A stretch of 64,000 bases of DNA, taken from Trichopria drosophilae (taxonomy: Eukaryota; Arthropoda; Insecta; Hymenoptera; Diapriidae). The position numbers were made by a program, and so were the translations under genes. The DNA lies in assembly GCA_030407085.1 (NCBI GenBank), contig CM059585.1:62001-126000 (forward strand). Reading direction: 5' to 3'. Below the pieces are notes generated by a model. That model did not search any database and was not told where the DNA came from. It saw only the letters and a program-made list of their open reading frames with translations. Positions 34,331 through 44,298 of the stretch are shown one piece after another. The first letter of the stretch is position 1. Each line of letters opens with the position of its first letter.

Positions 34331-35784
34331 AATAGACATTGTGACAAGTGAATTTTGCAGACCTCTGTAACCATTTAACGCCGAGATGTGCTCGTTTTCG
34401 ACATAGATTTCAACCTCGTACAATTTGCAAAATAAAGGTAGACCCGTTTCGAAATGTTGATTGTCGACTATTGTCGGGGTCGCTCTTTCGAATGCCGTAG
34501 TCAAAATTTTGAAATAACTGCTGTTTAACCCTTCTTTTTTTTTTAAATATAACAAAAATACCGTTTTTTGCCGGGTAATTACTTCGATCCAGACCTTAGG
34601 TCTGAACGAAGTATTGAATTTGGTCACTTCGGGCATAAAAATGACCCTATAGTTTTTCATTAAATGTCGACGTTTCAGACCCTAAGGAGCCCAAATCAAC
34701 AATAAAAAATTTGTGTCCGTGATCTTGTACGTACGTACGTCCGGTTTTTTTGTCTCGCGATAACTAACGAACGGATAAGCGTAATGACATAAATTTTTTG
34801 TTAAAATACGCGTCTTGGCATAACTTAGATCTGATTAGATTTTGGGGCAGATCCATCCGTCCATTACTAAAAAACATTAGCCCCAATTAAGTTTCTTCGT
34901 AGTTTTTTTTTTTGCATTTATTTTGAAAAATACAAATTTTATTAAAAAATGTTTCAAACAAAAAAGATAGAGCATTAAATTCTCTACAAAAAGGTTTTAT
35001 GCATTTTCTTCCTAAAGTCAACGATAATGCCGTAAAAACTGGTTTAAAATGTTTATGACTATTGTCTGAAAAAGTATTGAATTTGGTCACCTCGGCAAAA
35101 AAATTACCTTATAGTTTTTCATCAAATTTCGACGTTTCGACCCCCTACCCGCCAGGGGTAGTCTTCACCAGCCCTTCGGGCGCGGTGATCACCTATGGGC
35201 GCATACGTTCTTTTACGCTCTTGATACGATAATAACTATTTCATCACACTGGGAGGAAAGTTACTTCTTTTCCTCCCAGTCATAAAGAAAAATCGTATAC
35301 TTCCCTCGGGAAGTAAAAAAGAATGCTTCAGACTGCGTGTAATTTTTACCCGAGGTGAAGCCGAGGGTGAAAAACATGTAGTCTGAAGCATTCTTTATTT
35401 TACCTCCCTCGTTGAGTAATATACTAATTTCGATATATCTAAAAGATGTCTTATAGATATCTAAAAGATATCCGTCAGAGATATCCTCTATACCTCTTGC
35501 AAAAGGCATACAAAAAATCATAACAAAAATAAGTGAATGGAAAATGAAGTTATATGTAATAAAAATAACCAAATTCACAATAGATAGTTACAAATTTGAC
35601 TTTTCTTAATAACAGTTTATATCAGAACTTGATTTTAATGTTATAATGATATAATAAGTGTAAATTATTAAATAAATATTCAAATATATATTCATATAAT
35701 ATATATGGATATATCGGCATAAATCTTTGACAAATTCTTAAAAACCTTAAAATATATGTATAGTTCAACTCTAAAGCAAACCAT
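34331..35784. other. Repeat-rich intergenic sequence with small hairpins
   Basis: Short palindromes occur: GTACGTACGTAC near 34727, CTGGGAGGAAAG..CTTTTCCTCCCAG at about 35250-35280, and AGAATGCTTCAGACT / AGTCTGAAGCATTCT at about 35320-35395. The direct word TTGAATTTGGTCAC.TCGG occurs near 34615 and 35075. No coding region recognised. Confidence 0.5.
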
Positions 35785-36410
35785 GCAAACGAAAATATCA
35801 TGTTTTATATAACTGTTATTGTTCTTTTGAGTAATTATAAATATACGTATTTTTTAGTTTTGCAAAAGAAAAATTCCGCAAAGTTACGATCACTACAAAA
35901 ATTAGGTTACTTTTATAACTTTTGACCGAAACGCAGTTGGAAAATTATTTTCAAATCTCTCTATTCTCGTTAAAAATCAACGTTTTATTCTTCTGTGTTT
36001 TTTTTTCAATTTAGCAGTATTTGATATCTTCTTTATTTCCAATTTAAAAGAAAAAATAATGTTTATGAGAAAATCATTTTTTTTAATTTCTTAAAAAACA
36101 GACGCTATTTTGTTAATTTTCAAAATTTGGGGAAATTAAAAAAATGGAAAGAAAGATGTCAAACACTATTAAATTGAAAAAACTGAACAATAAAATATTG
36201 AATTTTAACAAGAATAGAGAGATGTGAAAATAATTTTCAAACTCTTTCGGACAAAAGTTATGAAAGTAACCTAATGTTTTTTACTGCTCGACACTTTACG
36301 GAATTTTTGTTTGTTTGCAAAACTACAAAATAGTATATGTTTTATGTTTCCAAAAGAACAATAAAAGTCATATAACGCATGATTTTGAATTTGAAACTTA
36401 TTTTCGTTGC
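35785..36410. mobile_element. ~620-bp foldback element
   Basis: The left arm (35785-36055) is the diverged reverse complement of the right arm (36130-36410). Paired words include AATCTCTCTATTCTCGTTAA with the complement of TTAACAAGAATAGAGAGATG, and GTTACTTTTATAACTTTTG with CAAAAGTTATGAAAGTAAC. Non-coding. Confidence 0.75.
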
Positions 36411-38055
36411 TTGATTTGATATGAAATTGGTCTCTGGCGTTTTAAGTAGATTTAAGAAACGCTTGATATTTAGAGGACAGATCAAGATTAGCCAAACATT
36501 TTTATGGCTTATTATATAATTTGAAACGACAGCCAATAACAGCTTAAAATGTCGGTTTCGTTCCTTCATATTTGTTTAAAAAATGTCGAAACTAGAATTT
36601 TTAAAAGCGATACTTAACTCATATAATGATCATCGACGGAATTCATTAAATATGTTAGTAACTTTTCTCAAAAACGTGTATTATTATTAAATACTTTTAT
36701 AATACATATTTGTAAATAAAAAACTCATTCTGTTGTACTAAATGCCCAACTTCTTTCCCTATTTTTTTTACTAATTCAATTCGTAGTTTATTACACCTAT
36801 AACGACAAAATTTTATTTTTTGTTTGCCTTTGGATTTTAAAATCCAAATAGAGAAAAATCGAAATGAGGAGAACGTACTTTTGTAATAAAACTATCGGGA
36901 ACACGTTTCTGATCGGTTAGAAAAGACGTTTTTTATTCAATGTTTTTGAAAAAAAAATGTAATAAACATCATTTTTTGAAAATGTGCTCAACGCCATTAG
37001 AAAGAGCGACCTCGACACTAGTGGGATACTGTGGTTTCCATTAAAAAAAAAATACATACAAAGAACAATGCTGAAATCCGCGTGCAAATCGTGCGAATTT
37101 GGGCGTCAAAAGGTTAAACGAAGGAAAGATTTATCTCCTCATTTTTATGTACTTTAAAACAATTGAAAAACTGCGTAGAAGGTGTGATTATGATAAAATA
37201 AAGATTTAAAAAAAGTTAAACATGGAATATATATGTCTAGAACGTTTGATTCTCGACATTTTTAGAAAAAAAAGAACAAAAACAGTGGCACGCTCTTTAA
37301 ATCGGCCTTATCGTATTCTATCATCCTTAAAACTTATGCAAAAAACGTGATTATTCAATTGCTTGCTACGTTACATTGAAAGAAGAACCAGTATGTTTAT
37401 TACTGCTGATGACGAATATGACAACGGAAATGTGACGAATTGCCATATCTTGGCCACTGTCATGTTAAAATAATGACGACGGGTACTTTTTTAAAGTTTA
37501 TTTTAAAAAAACAACTCTAACTCGTGTAGTACAGGTTCAAATTGCAATTCAACATTAATTTGTATGGTCCTGGTAAGTTTAACCAGTGATTTATGCAGGT
37601 TTTAAAGGGTGATATAATGAAAAGACACAATAATTTAGTAACATAAGTGATATACTTGACATGGATTAAATATTGACATGAATTCAGCCGTTTAATTGAA
37701 AAATCTAAAATATAACTTTACAATACAATGCAAGACAAAAATTATAATTGCAGTACTTCACTTTGACGAATTTAATTTGTGGCTTAGAATACAGTATACA
37801 CACAAATCGCTGCTGCCGAGCAGACACAGCTTTTGTTTATATATTTTAATTGATATTTTGATTTTTCAAACCTGTGTGCCTTCAAAAGTACTCCAGACTT
37901 TACTCGCTGATTTACCAACTTGTCAACATATTATAAAAGTGCACCATAACTGTTTTCCAATATGAAAAACCTTGTAGCTACCAATACGTAAGTGAAAAAG
38001 TAATTTTTTGTCTCAAGTTTCCTTTTAGTTACTAAATTTCCATCGCCCATAACTT
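36411..38055. other. Intergenic sequence left of the Gypsy element
   Basis: AT-rich. A GGGCGTCAAAAGGTTAAAC word at about 37105 resembles the end of TTAA-type elements, but no partner end was found. No gene seen. Confidence 0.35.
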
Positions 38056-38059
38056 TGGT
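38056..38059. repeat. Gypsy target-site duplication TGGT (left; right copy 45006-45009)
   Basis: TGGT directly precedes TGTTGTAAGC and recurs directly after TTTATAACA at the other end. The pre-insertion site would have read ACTTTGGTTATTTG. Confidence 0.85.
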
Positions 38060-38766
38060 TGTTGTAAGCCAATCACCGACCAGTGTGACTGAATAGCCCT
38101 ATCGGTCAGCAGAGACTTCACAGCAACAAAAAAATTAAACCCTTCACGAATTCCCAGCAGGGCACTTCGTTCCGGTTTCGCTCGTCTTGGTTCCTCGTTG
38201 TTTGCTCTGAAAAGAGCGGATTGTAAAAGTGTCCTTAAAAGGACAGGTCAAGGAAAGAAGGAGATGAAAGGAGAAAGTTTCTTTATTTCTTCTAGTTGGC
38301 TCGAGTGTTGGTCGTCCTGTCCTTCCTTCCTGTCACAGCTGGTGTGAGAACGGGGAAGGTTGAAGGCAAATATGATAAACGTGTTCTCTAATTGTATTTA
38401 TTTTATTTCGTCTGGTCCCTAGTCCGCTGGCCGTTCGAGAGAGCCGAGTGCTCGGAGACCTGAGTCGTCCGGATGTCGAAGTTCTAATCATCGGAATCAC
38501 GAATGCGACCCGTTTATATACGTGTCGATCGTGCGGGCGCGCACCAATCAGCGCCGGCGCGCGGTGATTGGTCGGAGGGAATTTTGTTCGCGTACAATGA
38601 ACCTTGCAACCGATGCGTTCTGACGGAGAGTTCGTATCGGCACTAGTTTAACAGCGCGTTAAGAGCGCGCACCAATCAGCGCCGGGCGCGCGGTGATTGG
38701 CCGAGGGAGGGCTTTGTGTAAAAAGTGTATTTTTATTCGCAAACAAGGGCTTAGGAGTTTATAACA
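38060..38766 (-). repeat. Gypsy LTR (3' LTR in element orientation)
   Basis: 707 bp. Read in element orientation, the LTR starts TGTTATAAAC and ends CTTACAACA, so it has TG...CA ends. It contains two CCAATCAGCGCC..GGTGATTGG hairpins (38543-38572 and about 38672-38700), i.e. paired inverted CCAAT boxes. Confidence 0.95.
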
Positions 38767-38787
38767 ATTCCCCCTTTCTTGAGGCCC
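38767..38787 (-). promoter_or_regulatory. Gypsy polypurine tract
   Basis: On the minus strand, CAAGAAAGGGGGAAT runs directly into the 3' LTR, which is the expected position for priming plus-strand DNA synthesis. Confidence 0.8.
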
Positions 38788-38977
38788 TTGTTTGCGGTGT
38801 GTTTTCGCGACGGCCAACGGAGTTTACATCTTAATAAATATATATCTTAAATGAAAACGAAAATGAGTTGTTGAAATTCTATAAACATTACGATGAAAAG
38901 AAAAAAAAAACCATGAAGAATAAATATCTTTTTGGCTTGCATTTTTGTTAGTTAAATTCCTACAAATTTTCTTAAAC

Positions 38978-39445
38978 TACACTTGCGTGTTTCTCGCTAA
39001 GTCCGAAAATTCACTTGAATTTTTACTAAGTTTTTGCACTGTTATCCAGTCCAAGAATGATAATTTGTCCTTAAAACTATACTTGCCCAGAAAATGGCTA
39101 AGTTCGAAAATACTGATTTTTCTTAAAGATTACACTTGCCCACATATGGCTAAGTCCGAAATACTTAAAACTACACTTGCGTGATTTCGCTAAGTCCGAA
39201 AAATACTGATTACACTTGCCCACATATGGCTAAGTCCAAAAATACTTAAAATTACACTTGCGTGACTTCGCTAAGTCCGAAAAATACTGATTACACTTGC
39301 CCACATATGGCTAAGTCCAAAAATACTTAAAATTACACTTGCGTGACTTCGCTAAGTCCGAAAAACTTAAAATTACACTTGCGTGATTTCGCTAAGTCCG
39401 AAAAACTTAAAATTACACTTGCGTGATTTCGCTAAGTCCGAAAAA
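38978..39445. repeat. Tandem repeats in the pol-LTR spacer of the Gypsy element
   Basis: Units alternate CACTTGCGTGA.TTCGCTAAG (then TCCGAAAAA) with CACTTGCCCACATATGGCTA, giving a compound period of about 83 bp on the left and a simpler ~40-bp period at 39360-39445. Non-coding. Such spacer repeats may serve RNA structure, insulator or transcription roles. Confidence 0.85.
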
Positions 39446-39466
39446 TACTTATATTGAACACATTCA

Positions 39467-40036
39467 CTATTCGTGTGGTTTTCTTGAACGTAGATTGTAC
39501 CGAGGCGCATAGTCCTCTTGGCTTGAAGATACTGCCGGTTGTCTCTGTCGGAGGTGTTTAGGCGGACGCCCCCGTCGTGTTTGAGGTTTTCCAACGGCCT
39601 GGTCGCTAGGATGCTCTGTGTCAGTGGACGTTATGCCTATCTGGTCGTTTACTGTAGCAACCTGAGTACGCCGGAACCGTGGAGCTTTGGGAGGACGTCC
39701 TCGTCCGCAAGGCATATTTCTGCCACTGGTTGAATGTGGAGTATCCTTGCTTTCCGTGTTGCTTGAATTTCGATTCTGTCTCTGTAACCGTAACGATGGT
39801 ACTTCTTCGGAAGGGCCTTTACCGGTTAGTTGCGGAGTGTTACCAGTTTGTTCGTGTTCAATGAACTCCTGATAGGTTGAAACTTCCGGAAATACGACCT
39901 CCTGGTCTTCGGGCGGCAAATGGAGACCTCGTGCCGGCTTCATCTGGGATTCGTGTACTTTAGTGGTCGTGTGATTCTTCCGGATCGTGTACACGTTTTT
40001 GCCGAAGGGTGAAGAATTGGATAAGGTCCTTCCCAT
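39467..40036 (-). CDS. C-terminal tail of the Gypsy integrase in another frame, with two AT-hook-like motifs
   Basis: A 189-codon frame overlaps the end of pol by about 95 bp and lies in the -1 frame. It carries basic text (GKNVYTIRKNHTTTKVHESQ) of the kind that follows the GPY/F module of Gypsy integrases. Further on are two AT-hook-like motifs (CGRGRPPKAPRF, RRGRPPKHLRQ) in a Pro/Ser/Thr-rich context. It is most likely the natural end of pol, displaced by one missing base near 40015-40036 in this copy. A programmed frameshift is the alternative. Confidence 0.7.
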   Translation of the reverse strand: MGRTLSNSSPFGKNVYTIRKNHTTTKVHESQMKPARGLHLPPEDQEVVFPEVSTYQEFIEHEQTGNTPQLTGKGPSEEVPSLRLQRQNRNSSNTESKDTPHSTSGRNMPCGRGRPPKAPRFRRTQVATVNDQIGITSTDTEHPSDQAVGKPQTRRGRPPKHLRQRQPAVSSSQEDYAPRYNLRSRKPHE

Positions 40037-43000
40037 TTCGGAGCGAATCCTGCACAGAAGTTTTCCGATGCTTTGGATAGAGGATGGCTGCGGACGTAGA
40101 CCCGATCCCCTTCGTGATATGTTGGCATAGCGGGCTCGGTGCTGTACTTCCGTTGATACTCCGTTTGTTTAGCGGTGATTTGCTTGACACGTTCTTCCCA
40201 TTCAGGGGAAGGATCTTCGGGTTCCATCTTCCAGGCTCCTGGGCGCTGGAGTGTCTGCCCGTAGAGTGCGTAGCTGGGCGTTGTTCCAGTAGCTGCATTT
40301 CGCCTGTTGCGCAGCTGGAATAGAATATTTGGCAAATGTTTGTCCCAATTCCTATGGTCCTCGTCATGAAGATGAAGTCTTAAACCTTTTTTAATTTCTT
40401 GGTTCCTGCGTTCAGTAGGGTTAGCTCGAGGATGATATGTCGCTGTGGTCCAATGCTGGATTTCTAATTCCTCGCAAGTCTTTTCCCAGAGTGAACTTTG
40501 GAACTGTGGTCCGTTGTCGCTTAGCATAGCCCGCGGATATCCCCATCTTGGAAATATTTCTTCTTGAAGGGCTTTTATAACTTTGCTGGTATCAGAGGAC
40601 GTTAAGGCGAAGGCTTCGACCCAGCGAGAAAACAAATCGGTGATGACCAATATAAACCGTCTGCCTCTACTGGTCCGAGGATAGGGTCCCATGAAATCCA
40701 ATGAAATCGTCTCCCACGGTTTCTTTGGGATGTGCGGGCGCAGTTGATCCGTGGTCCTGGAGCTTTTTGTGCATGCACAGAGATAGCAGTTTTGGACGTG
40801 TTGCGTGACATCTTCTCTAAGACGTGGCCAGTTGAAGTTTTCCTGGATGGCACGAATTGTTTCCTGGATGCCGGGATGTCCAGCGAGTGGTGCATCGTGG
40901 TATTCATACAGGATGCGTTGTTTGCCCGCCTCTGGAATGACCATCTGCCAGCTGTTGCCCGTTGCCTTCTTCCACAGTAATTGGTTAAATAGCCGGTAGT
41001 TTTGCTGTAGATGCCGTTCGTTCAGATTCAGGCTCTCCCTGTCTTTGATAGCTAGAAATTTATGTACAATATTACTTATCGATCCATCTTTTTGTTGGAG
41101 AACTCTAAGTTCGTCCGTTAAATTATTCGAAAATGATAAAAATACGACTGGCTCATCCTTGGCTAGTTGGCGGTTAATGGGTGGTGGAAGAATCCTTTCT
41201 TCGTCGACGATTTCTTCGCTGGAATTACCTTGGGGTCGCCGTGACAAAGCATCCGGCAGCTCGTTATACTTGCCTGGGCAGTGCTCGATGGAGAACGTGA
41301 ATTCTTGGAGAAGCAAAGCCCAACGAGTTAATTTAGCTCGGGTGTCTTTGAATCGCTCCAACCATGTAAGAGCATCATTGTCGGTTCGAAGGGTAAAAGA
41401 CTTGTCCTCTAGGTATCGTCTAAATTTCTTGATTGCCCAAATGACAGCTAGACACTCTTGTTCGTTGCTATGGTACCTTGCTTCGGTGGCGTTGAACTTT
41501 GCACTGGCATAGCTGATGATGTCTCTTCGTTGGTCCGCTCCCTCCTGGTACAACACAGCTCCCATACCGTGGCGGCTTGCATCTGTCTGGAGAATAAATG
41601 GCCGGTCCGGATCGGGACGTGAAAGCTCCATCGGATTCGTAAGTAGTTCCTTGATTTTCTCGAAAGACCGATGTGCCTCGGATGTCCAACAAAATCGTTT
41701 TTTCTTGCTGAGGAGCTCTGTCAATGTTGCTGCTTCGGTGGCAAAATGTGGAATGTATTCCCTCAGCCAGCTGCAGGCGCCTATAAAGCTTCGAAGCTCC
41801 TTGGTCGTCGTAGGAGTGGGGGTATTCTGGAGAGCGAGAAGATGTTCCTGATTGGCCGTGTTAGTTGAAGTAGCAATTGTATGGCCGAGATAATTTAGTT
41901 CGGACATTCCAAATTTGCATTTTTCCAAGGAGCAGGTAAGTCCATGCATACTAAGCCTTTCCAGTACTTGGGCTAAATGTACCAGATGTTCCCTCTCGTT
42001 GTTTGAATAAACAATTATATCATCCAAGTAAACTTGGCAGAACTCGCCGATGTAGCCTGCTAGCACTTCTTGTGTCATCAGCCTTTGGAACGTGGCCGGT
42101 GCTCCTTTCAGACCAAAAGGCATTACGTTGAATTGGTAAGAGCCGCCACTCGGTGTTGAGAATGCAGTGTATTTTTTAACGTGCGGCTCCAGCGGTATCT
42201 GCCAGTATCCGCTCTTCAGGTCCAGCGTGGAAAAGACCGTGGAGTTTCCGATGTCCTTAATCGCGTCTTGGATCCTTGGCATGGCTTGTGTTACATCCTC
42301 GGTGATTGAATTTAATTTTCGATAATCGACGCAAAATCTCCAAGTGCCGTCTTTCTTTTTGGCCAAAACGACCGGAGAGTTGTATGGTGAGGCACATGGT
42401 TCGATAATTCCCGCTTCGAGCATCTCCTTCGTTTGAGACTCGACTTCAATGCGTTTGGCGTCGGAATAGCGGTACATTGGAAGGCGGAAAGTTTGTGATG
42501 ACAGGAGTTTAATATCATGCTTGATAGTATTTGTCCTTGGTAGACCTCCTGTTCCGATTGGTGCAAAAACTTGACCGTGAGTTTTCACGATTTTGAAGAA
42601 CGGTTCCACCGAAATGTTTGAAAAATGGTTCTCAAATCTTTGAGGATCGATTGCTGCTACCTTTGGTGCTGTATTGCACAGATGAATAGTCATACGTTTG
42701 ACCGTTCCCAGATGCAGGGTGTGACGCGCGAGATCAAGAATTCCATTCTCATTTCTTAGCCAGGAGATGCCTAAGATTAGTGGATGTCTGAGCGTCCTCG
42801 AGACGGTGGCTATCGTGTGGAAGATGGTTCCTTGGATCTTAACAGCCAATGACGTTGTTCCTTCGGTAATCATCACTTGGTTTTCGCCTGCTAGATTGAT
42901 GTTGGAGCGTGAACCGTGGATCTGCAGTGGTTGTTCCAAAAATTTTGGATTTATTAGATTTTCTGTAGACCCGGTATCTACAATCGCCGTTAGTTCCTGT

Positions 43001-43038
43001 TGTCCAATAGAAACTCGGATCCTTGGTAGGTCGTCCAT
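39940..43038 (-). CDS. pol: Gypsy pol polyprotein (protease, RT, RNase H, integrase)
   Basis: 1032 codons. An aspartic protease DTGS sits at residues 21-24. The RT has its catalytic YLDD (QVYLDDIIVYS) near residue 338 and the substrate loop MPFGLKGAPATFQRL. RNase H is marked by FILQTDASRHGMGAVLY near 480 and the HSNEQECLAVIWAIKKFRRY helix. The integrase HHCC finger (GHPGIQETI, then CYLCAC) lies near 720-760, followed by the DDE core: D in LDFMGPYP near 782, D in LSDNGPQFQ near 842, and E in the ANPTERRNQEIKK region. It ends soon after WEGPYPI, the GPY/F module, where the frame appears to slip into the tail ORF. The first ATG is used here, but the frame is open further upstream into gag, so expression by -1 frameshift from gag is likely. 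Copying and integration of the element depend on it. Confidence 0.95.
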   Translation of the reverse strand: MDDLPRIRVSIGQQELTAIVDTGSTENLINPKFLEQPLQIHGSRSNINLAGENQVMITEGTTSLAVKIQGTIFHTIATVSRTLRHPLILGISWLRNENGILDLARHTLHLGTVKRMTIHLCNTAPKVAAIDPQRFENHFSNISVEPFFKIVKTHGQVFAPIGTGGLPRTNTIKHDIKLLSSQTFRLPMYRYSDAKRIEVESQTKEMLEAGIIEPCASPYNSPVVLAKKKDGTWRFCVDYRKLNSITEDVTQAMPRIQDAIKDIGNSTVFSTLDLKSGYWQIPLEPHVKKYTAFSTPSGGSYQFNVMPFGLKGAPATFQRLMTQEVLAGYIGEFCQVYLDDIIVYSNNEREHLVHLAQVLERLSMHGLTCSLEKCKFGMSELNYLGHTIATSTNTANQEHLLALQNTPTPTTTKELRSFIGACSWLREYIPHFATEAATLTELLSKKKRFCWTSEAHRSFEKIKELLTNPMELSRPDPDRPFILQTDASRHGMGAVLYQEGADQRRDIISYASAKFNATEARYHSNEQECLAVIWAIKKFRRYLEDKSFTLRTDNDALTWLERFKDTRAKLTRWALLLQEFTFSIEHCPGKYNELPDALSRRPQGNSSEEIVDEERILPPPINRQLAKDEPVVFLSFSNNLTDELRVLQQKDGSISNIVHKFLAIKDRESLNLNERHLQQNYRLFNQLLWKKATGNSWQMVIPEAGKQRILYEYHDAPLAGHPGIQETIRAIQENFNWPRLREDVTQHVQNCYLCACTKSSRTTDQLRPHIPKKPWETISLDFMGPYPRTSRGRRFILVITDLFSRWVEAFALTSSDTSKVIKALQEEIFPRWGYPRAMLSDNGPQFQSSLWEKTCEELEIQHWTTATYHPRANPTERRNQEIKKGLRLHLHDEDHRNWDKHLPNILFQLRNRRNAATGTTPSYALYGQTLQRPGAWKMEPEDPSPEWEERVKQITAKQTEYQRKYSTEPAMPTYHEGDRVYVRSHPLSKASENFCAGFAPKWEGPYPILHPSAKTCTRSGRITRPLKYTNPR

Positions 43039-43055
43039 GAGTCGGAATGAATTAT

Positions 43056-44213
43056 TTATTGCCGGCCTTTGTTTGTGCCGACGCCCGGTGCCGGTTCGTC
43101 GGGCGCCTTTCTCCAGTTTTTCGGGTTATTTTCACTCTTTACTTTTCGAACGTCGCAATCCTTATTGAAGTGATACCCCGGGCAATGCCAGCATTTTGGA
43201 AGGTTTTCGGAGCTGGAGGGCTTTGTCTTAGTAGTATTTTCCTTCACTGTTTTGTAGCGATGTGGAATGGATTTTTCGTCTTCAGTATCTTTCTCCACAT
43301 CTACTGCCTTTGTCAATAGAGTTGCGAAATCTAGGAGTTGGTATGTTTTTAGAATTTTTCTAAGTTCTGGTCGGAGTAAATTCAAAAGAGTTGATATTTT
43401 TGTAGCTTCATCTTCTTGTGGACGAATACGCTGATAAATCATGTATTTTTGTTGTAAAAATGGACCAACTGTTTCTCTCTCTCCTTGTTTCTTTCCGTAT
43501 AGTTGGGCTGTGAGAGAGTTTTGCACAGCAGTGCTGTTGAAATAGTCTCGGAAAAGATTTTGGAATTGTGGCCAGTCGATGTTTACAACTTTATAGCATT
43601 GCCACCATTTTCCAGCGTCCCCTTTCAGCCCACCTTCGATACTTCTGGTTCGTTGGGCATTTGGAACTGCTAATGCTACAAAATATTCTTCACAGAGCTG
43701 TAAATATCGTTCCGGATCTTCGTGTTCAAATCCATGAAACTCCGGTACTGGTGGACGATACGCCGTTATTGCCTGTGTGAATGCTGCCCAATTTATGAAC
43801 GCTGGTGGTGCGGCTACTGCTTGATTCATTGGTTCTTGGTTTCGAGGCGGAACTTGTAAATTTCTGGCCGGTGGAACTCCTCCGTTTATTTGTCGGTTAT
43901 CCGCTGCTGGTGTCCGGATGTCTTCTTGATGTCGGGGATTCTCCTGTTGTTGCATTCTTTCTTCCAGATGTGGGCTCGTTGATGATCCGATCTGGAATAA
44001 ATCTTCGCCTCCGTTGTATTCTCTTATATCTTCCTGATTTCTAGGTTCTGAATGAGATCGGCGAGTGGGAGATCTTCCCCTTCTCTTCGGTCGATGTTGA
44101 TTGGGCGCCATCGGGTGTTTCAACACTCCCGAAAGTGTGGAGTCTTTGGTGTTGGATTCTGTTCGCACCCATTCCCTTGATTGGCTCCTAGTGTGAGGTG
44201 GTGTTCGCTGCAT
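43056..44213 (-). CDS. gag: Gypsy gag (capsid/nucleocapsid)
   Basis: 385 codons from ATG at 44213. The N-terminal third is basic and low-complexity (RPKRRGRSPTRRSHSEPRNQ). A retrotransposon gag capsid region follows: FHGFEHEDPERYLQLCEEYF, KWWQCYK, then the MIYQRIRP and LRPELRKIL segments. A zinc knuckle CWHCPGYHFNKDC near residue 345 has CX2CX3HX4C spacing, one residue shorter than the usual CX2CX4HX4C. Gag ends 18 bp before the first pol ATG. The pol frame is -1 relative to gag and open across the gag stop. No perfect X-XXY-YYZ slippery heptamer was found, only A-rich ACAAACAAAGG near 43070. Confidence 0.92.
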   Translation of the reverse strand: MQRTPPHTRSQSREWVRTESNTKDSTLSGVLKHPMAPNQHRPKRRGRSPTRRSHSEPRNQEDIREYNGGEDLFQIGSSTSPHLEERMQQQENPRHQEDIRTPAADNRQINGGVPPARNLQVPPRNQEPMNQAVAAPPAFINWAAFTQAITAYRPPVPEFHGFEHEDPERYLQLCEEYFVALAVPNAQRTRSIEGGLKGDAGKWWQCYKVVNIDWPQFQNLFRDYFNSTAVQNSLTAQLYGKKQGERETVGPFLQQKYMIYQRIRPQEDEATKISTLLNLLRPELRKILKTYQLLDFATLLTKAVDVEKDTEDEKSIPHRYKTVKENTTKTKPSSSENLPKCWHCPGYHFNKDCDVRKVKSENNPKNWRKAPDEPAPGVGTNKGRQ

Positions 44214-44278
44214 TTTCGTCGGCTAACTCTGTCGTAGGTTCGTTTCTTCCCTGTAGAAACTTCTCGTATGCTGAGATG

Positions 44279-44296
44279 GCCCCACGTTGGGCGCCA
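44279..44296 (-). promoter_or_regulatory. Gypsy primer-binding site, tRNA-Lys type
   Basis: On the minus strand the 18-mer TGGCGCCCAACGTGGGGC starts 2 nt after the 5' LTR. It is complementary to the 3' end of tRNA-Lys1,2 (CUU anticodon), the primer type known from several retroelements. Confidence 0.85.
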
Positions 44297-44298
44297 CT

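Noticed and set aside
34372..37115. A TTAA-type element bounded by TTTAACGCCGAG and GGGCGTCAAAAGGTTAAA
   Set aside because: The ends match only loosely and the inferred body contains two independent foldbacks; pairing could not be supported.
39360..39445. Regular repeats resembling a CRISPR array
   Set aside because: The units are contiguous tandem repeats without unique spacers, inside a eukaryotic retrotransposon.
40732..41868. Several plus-strand frames of 60-155 codons within the Gypsy element
   Set aside because: They are antisense shadows of the pol frame, which has full protease, RT, RNase H and integrase motifs.
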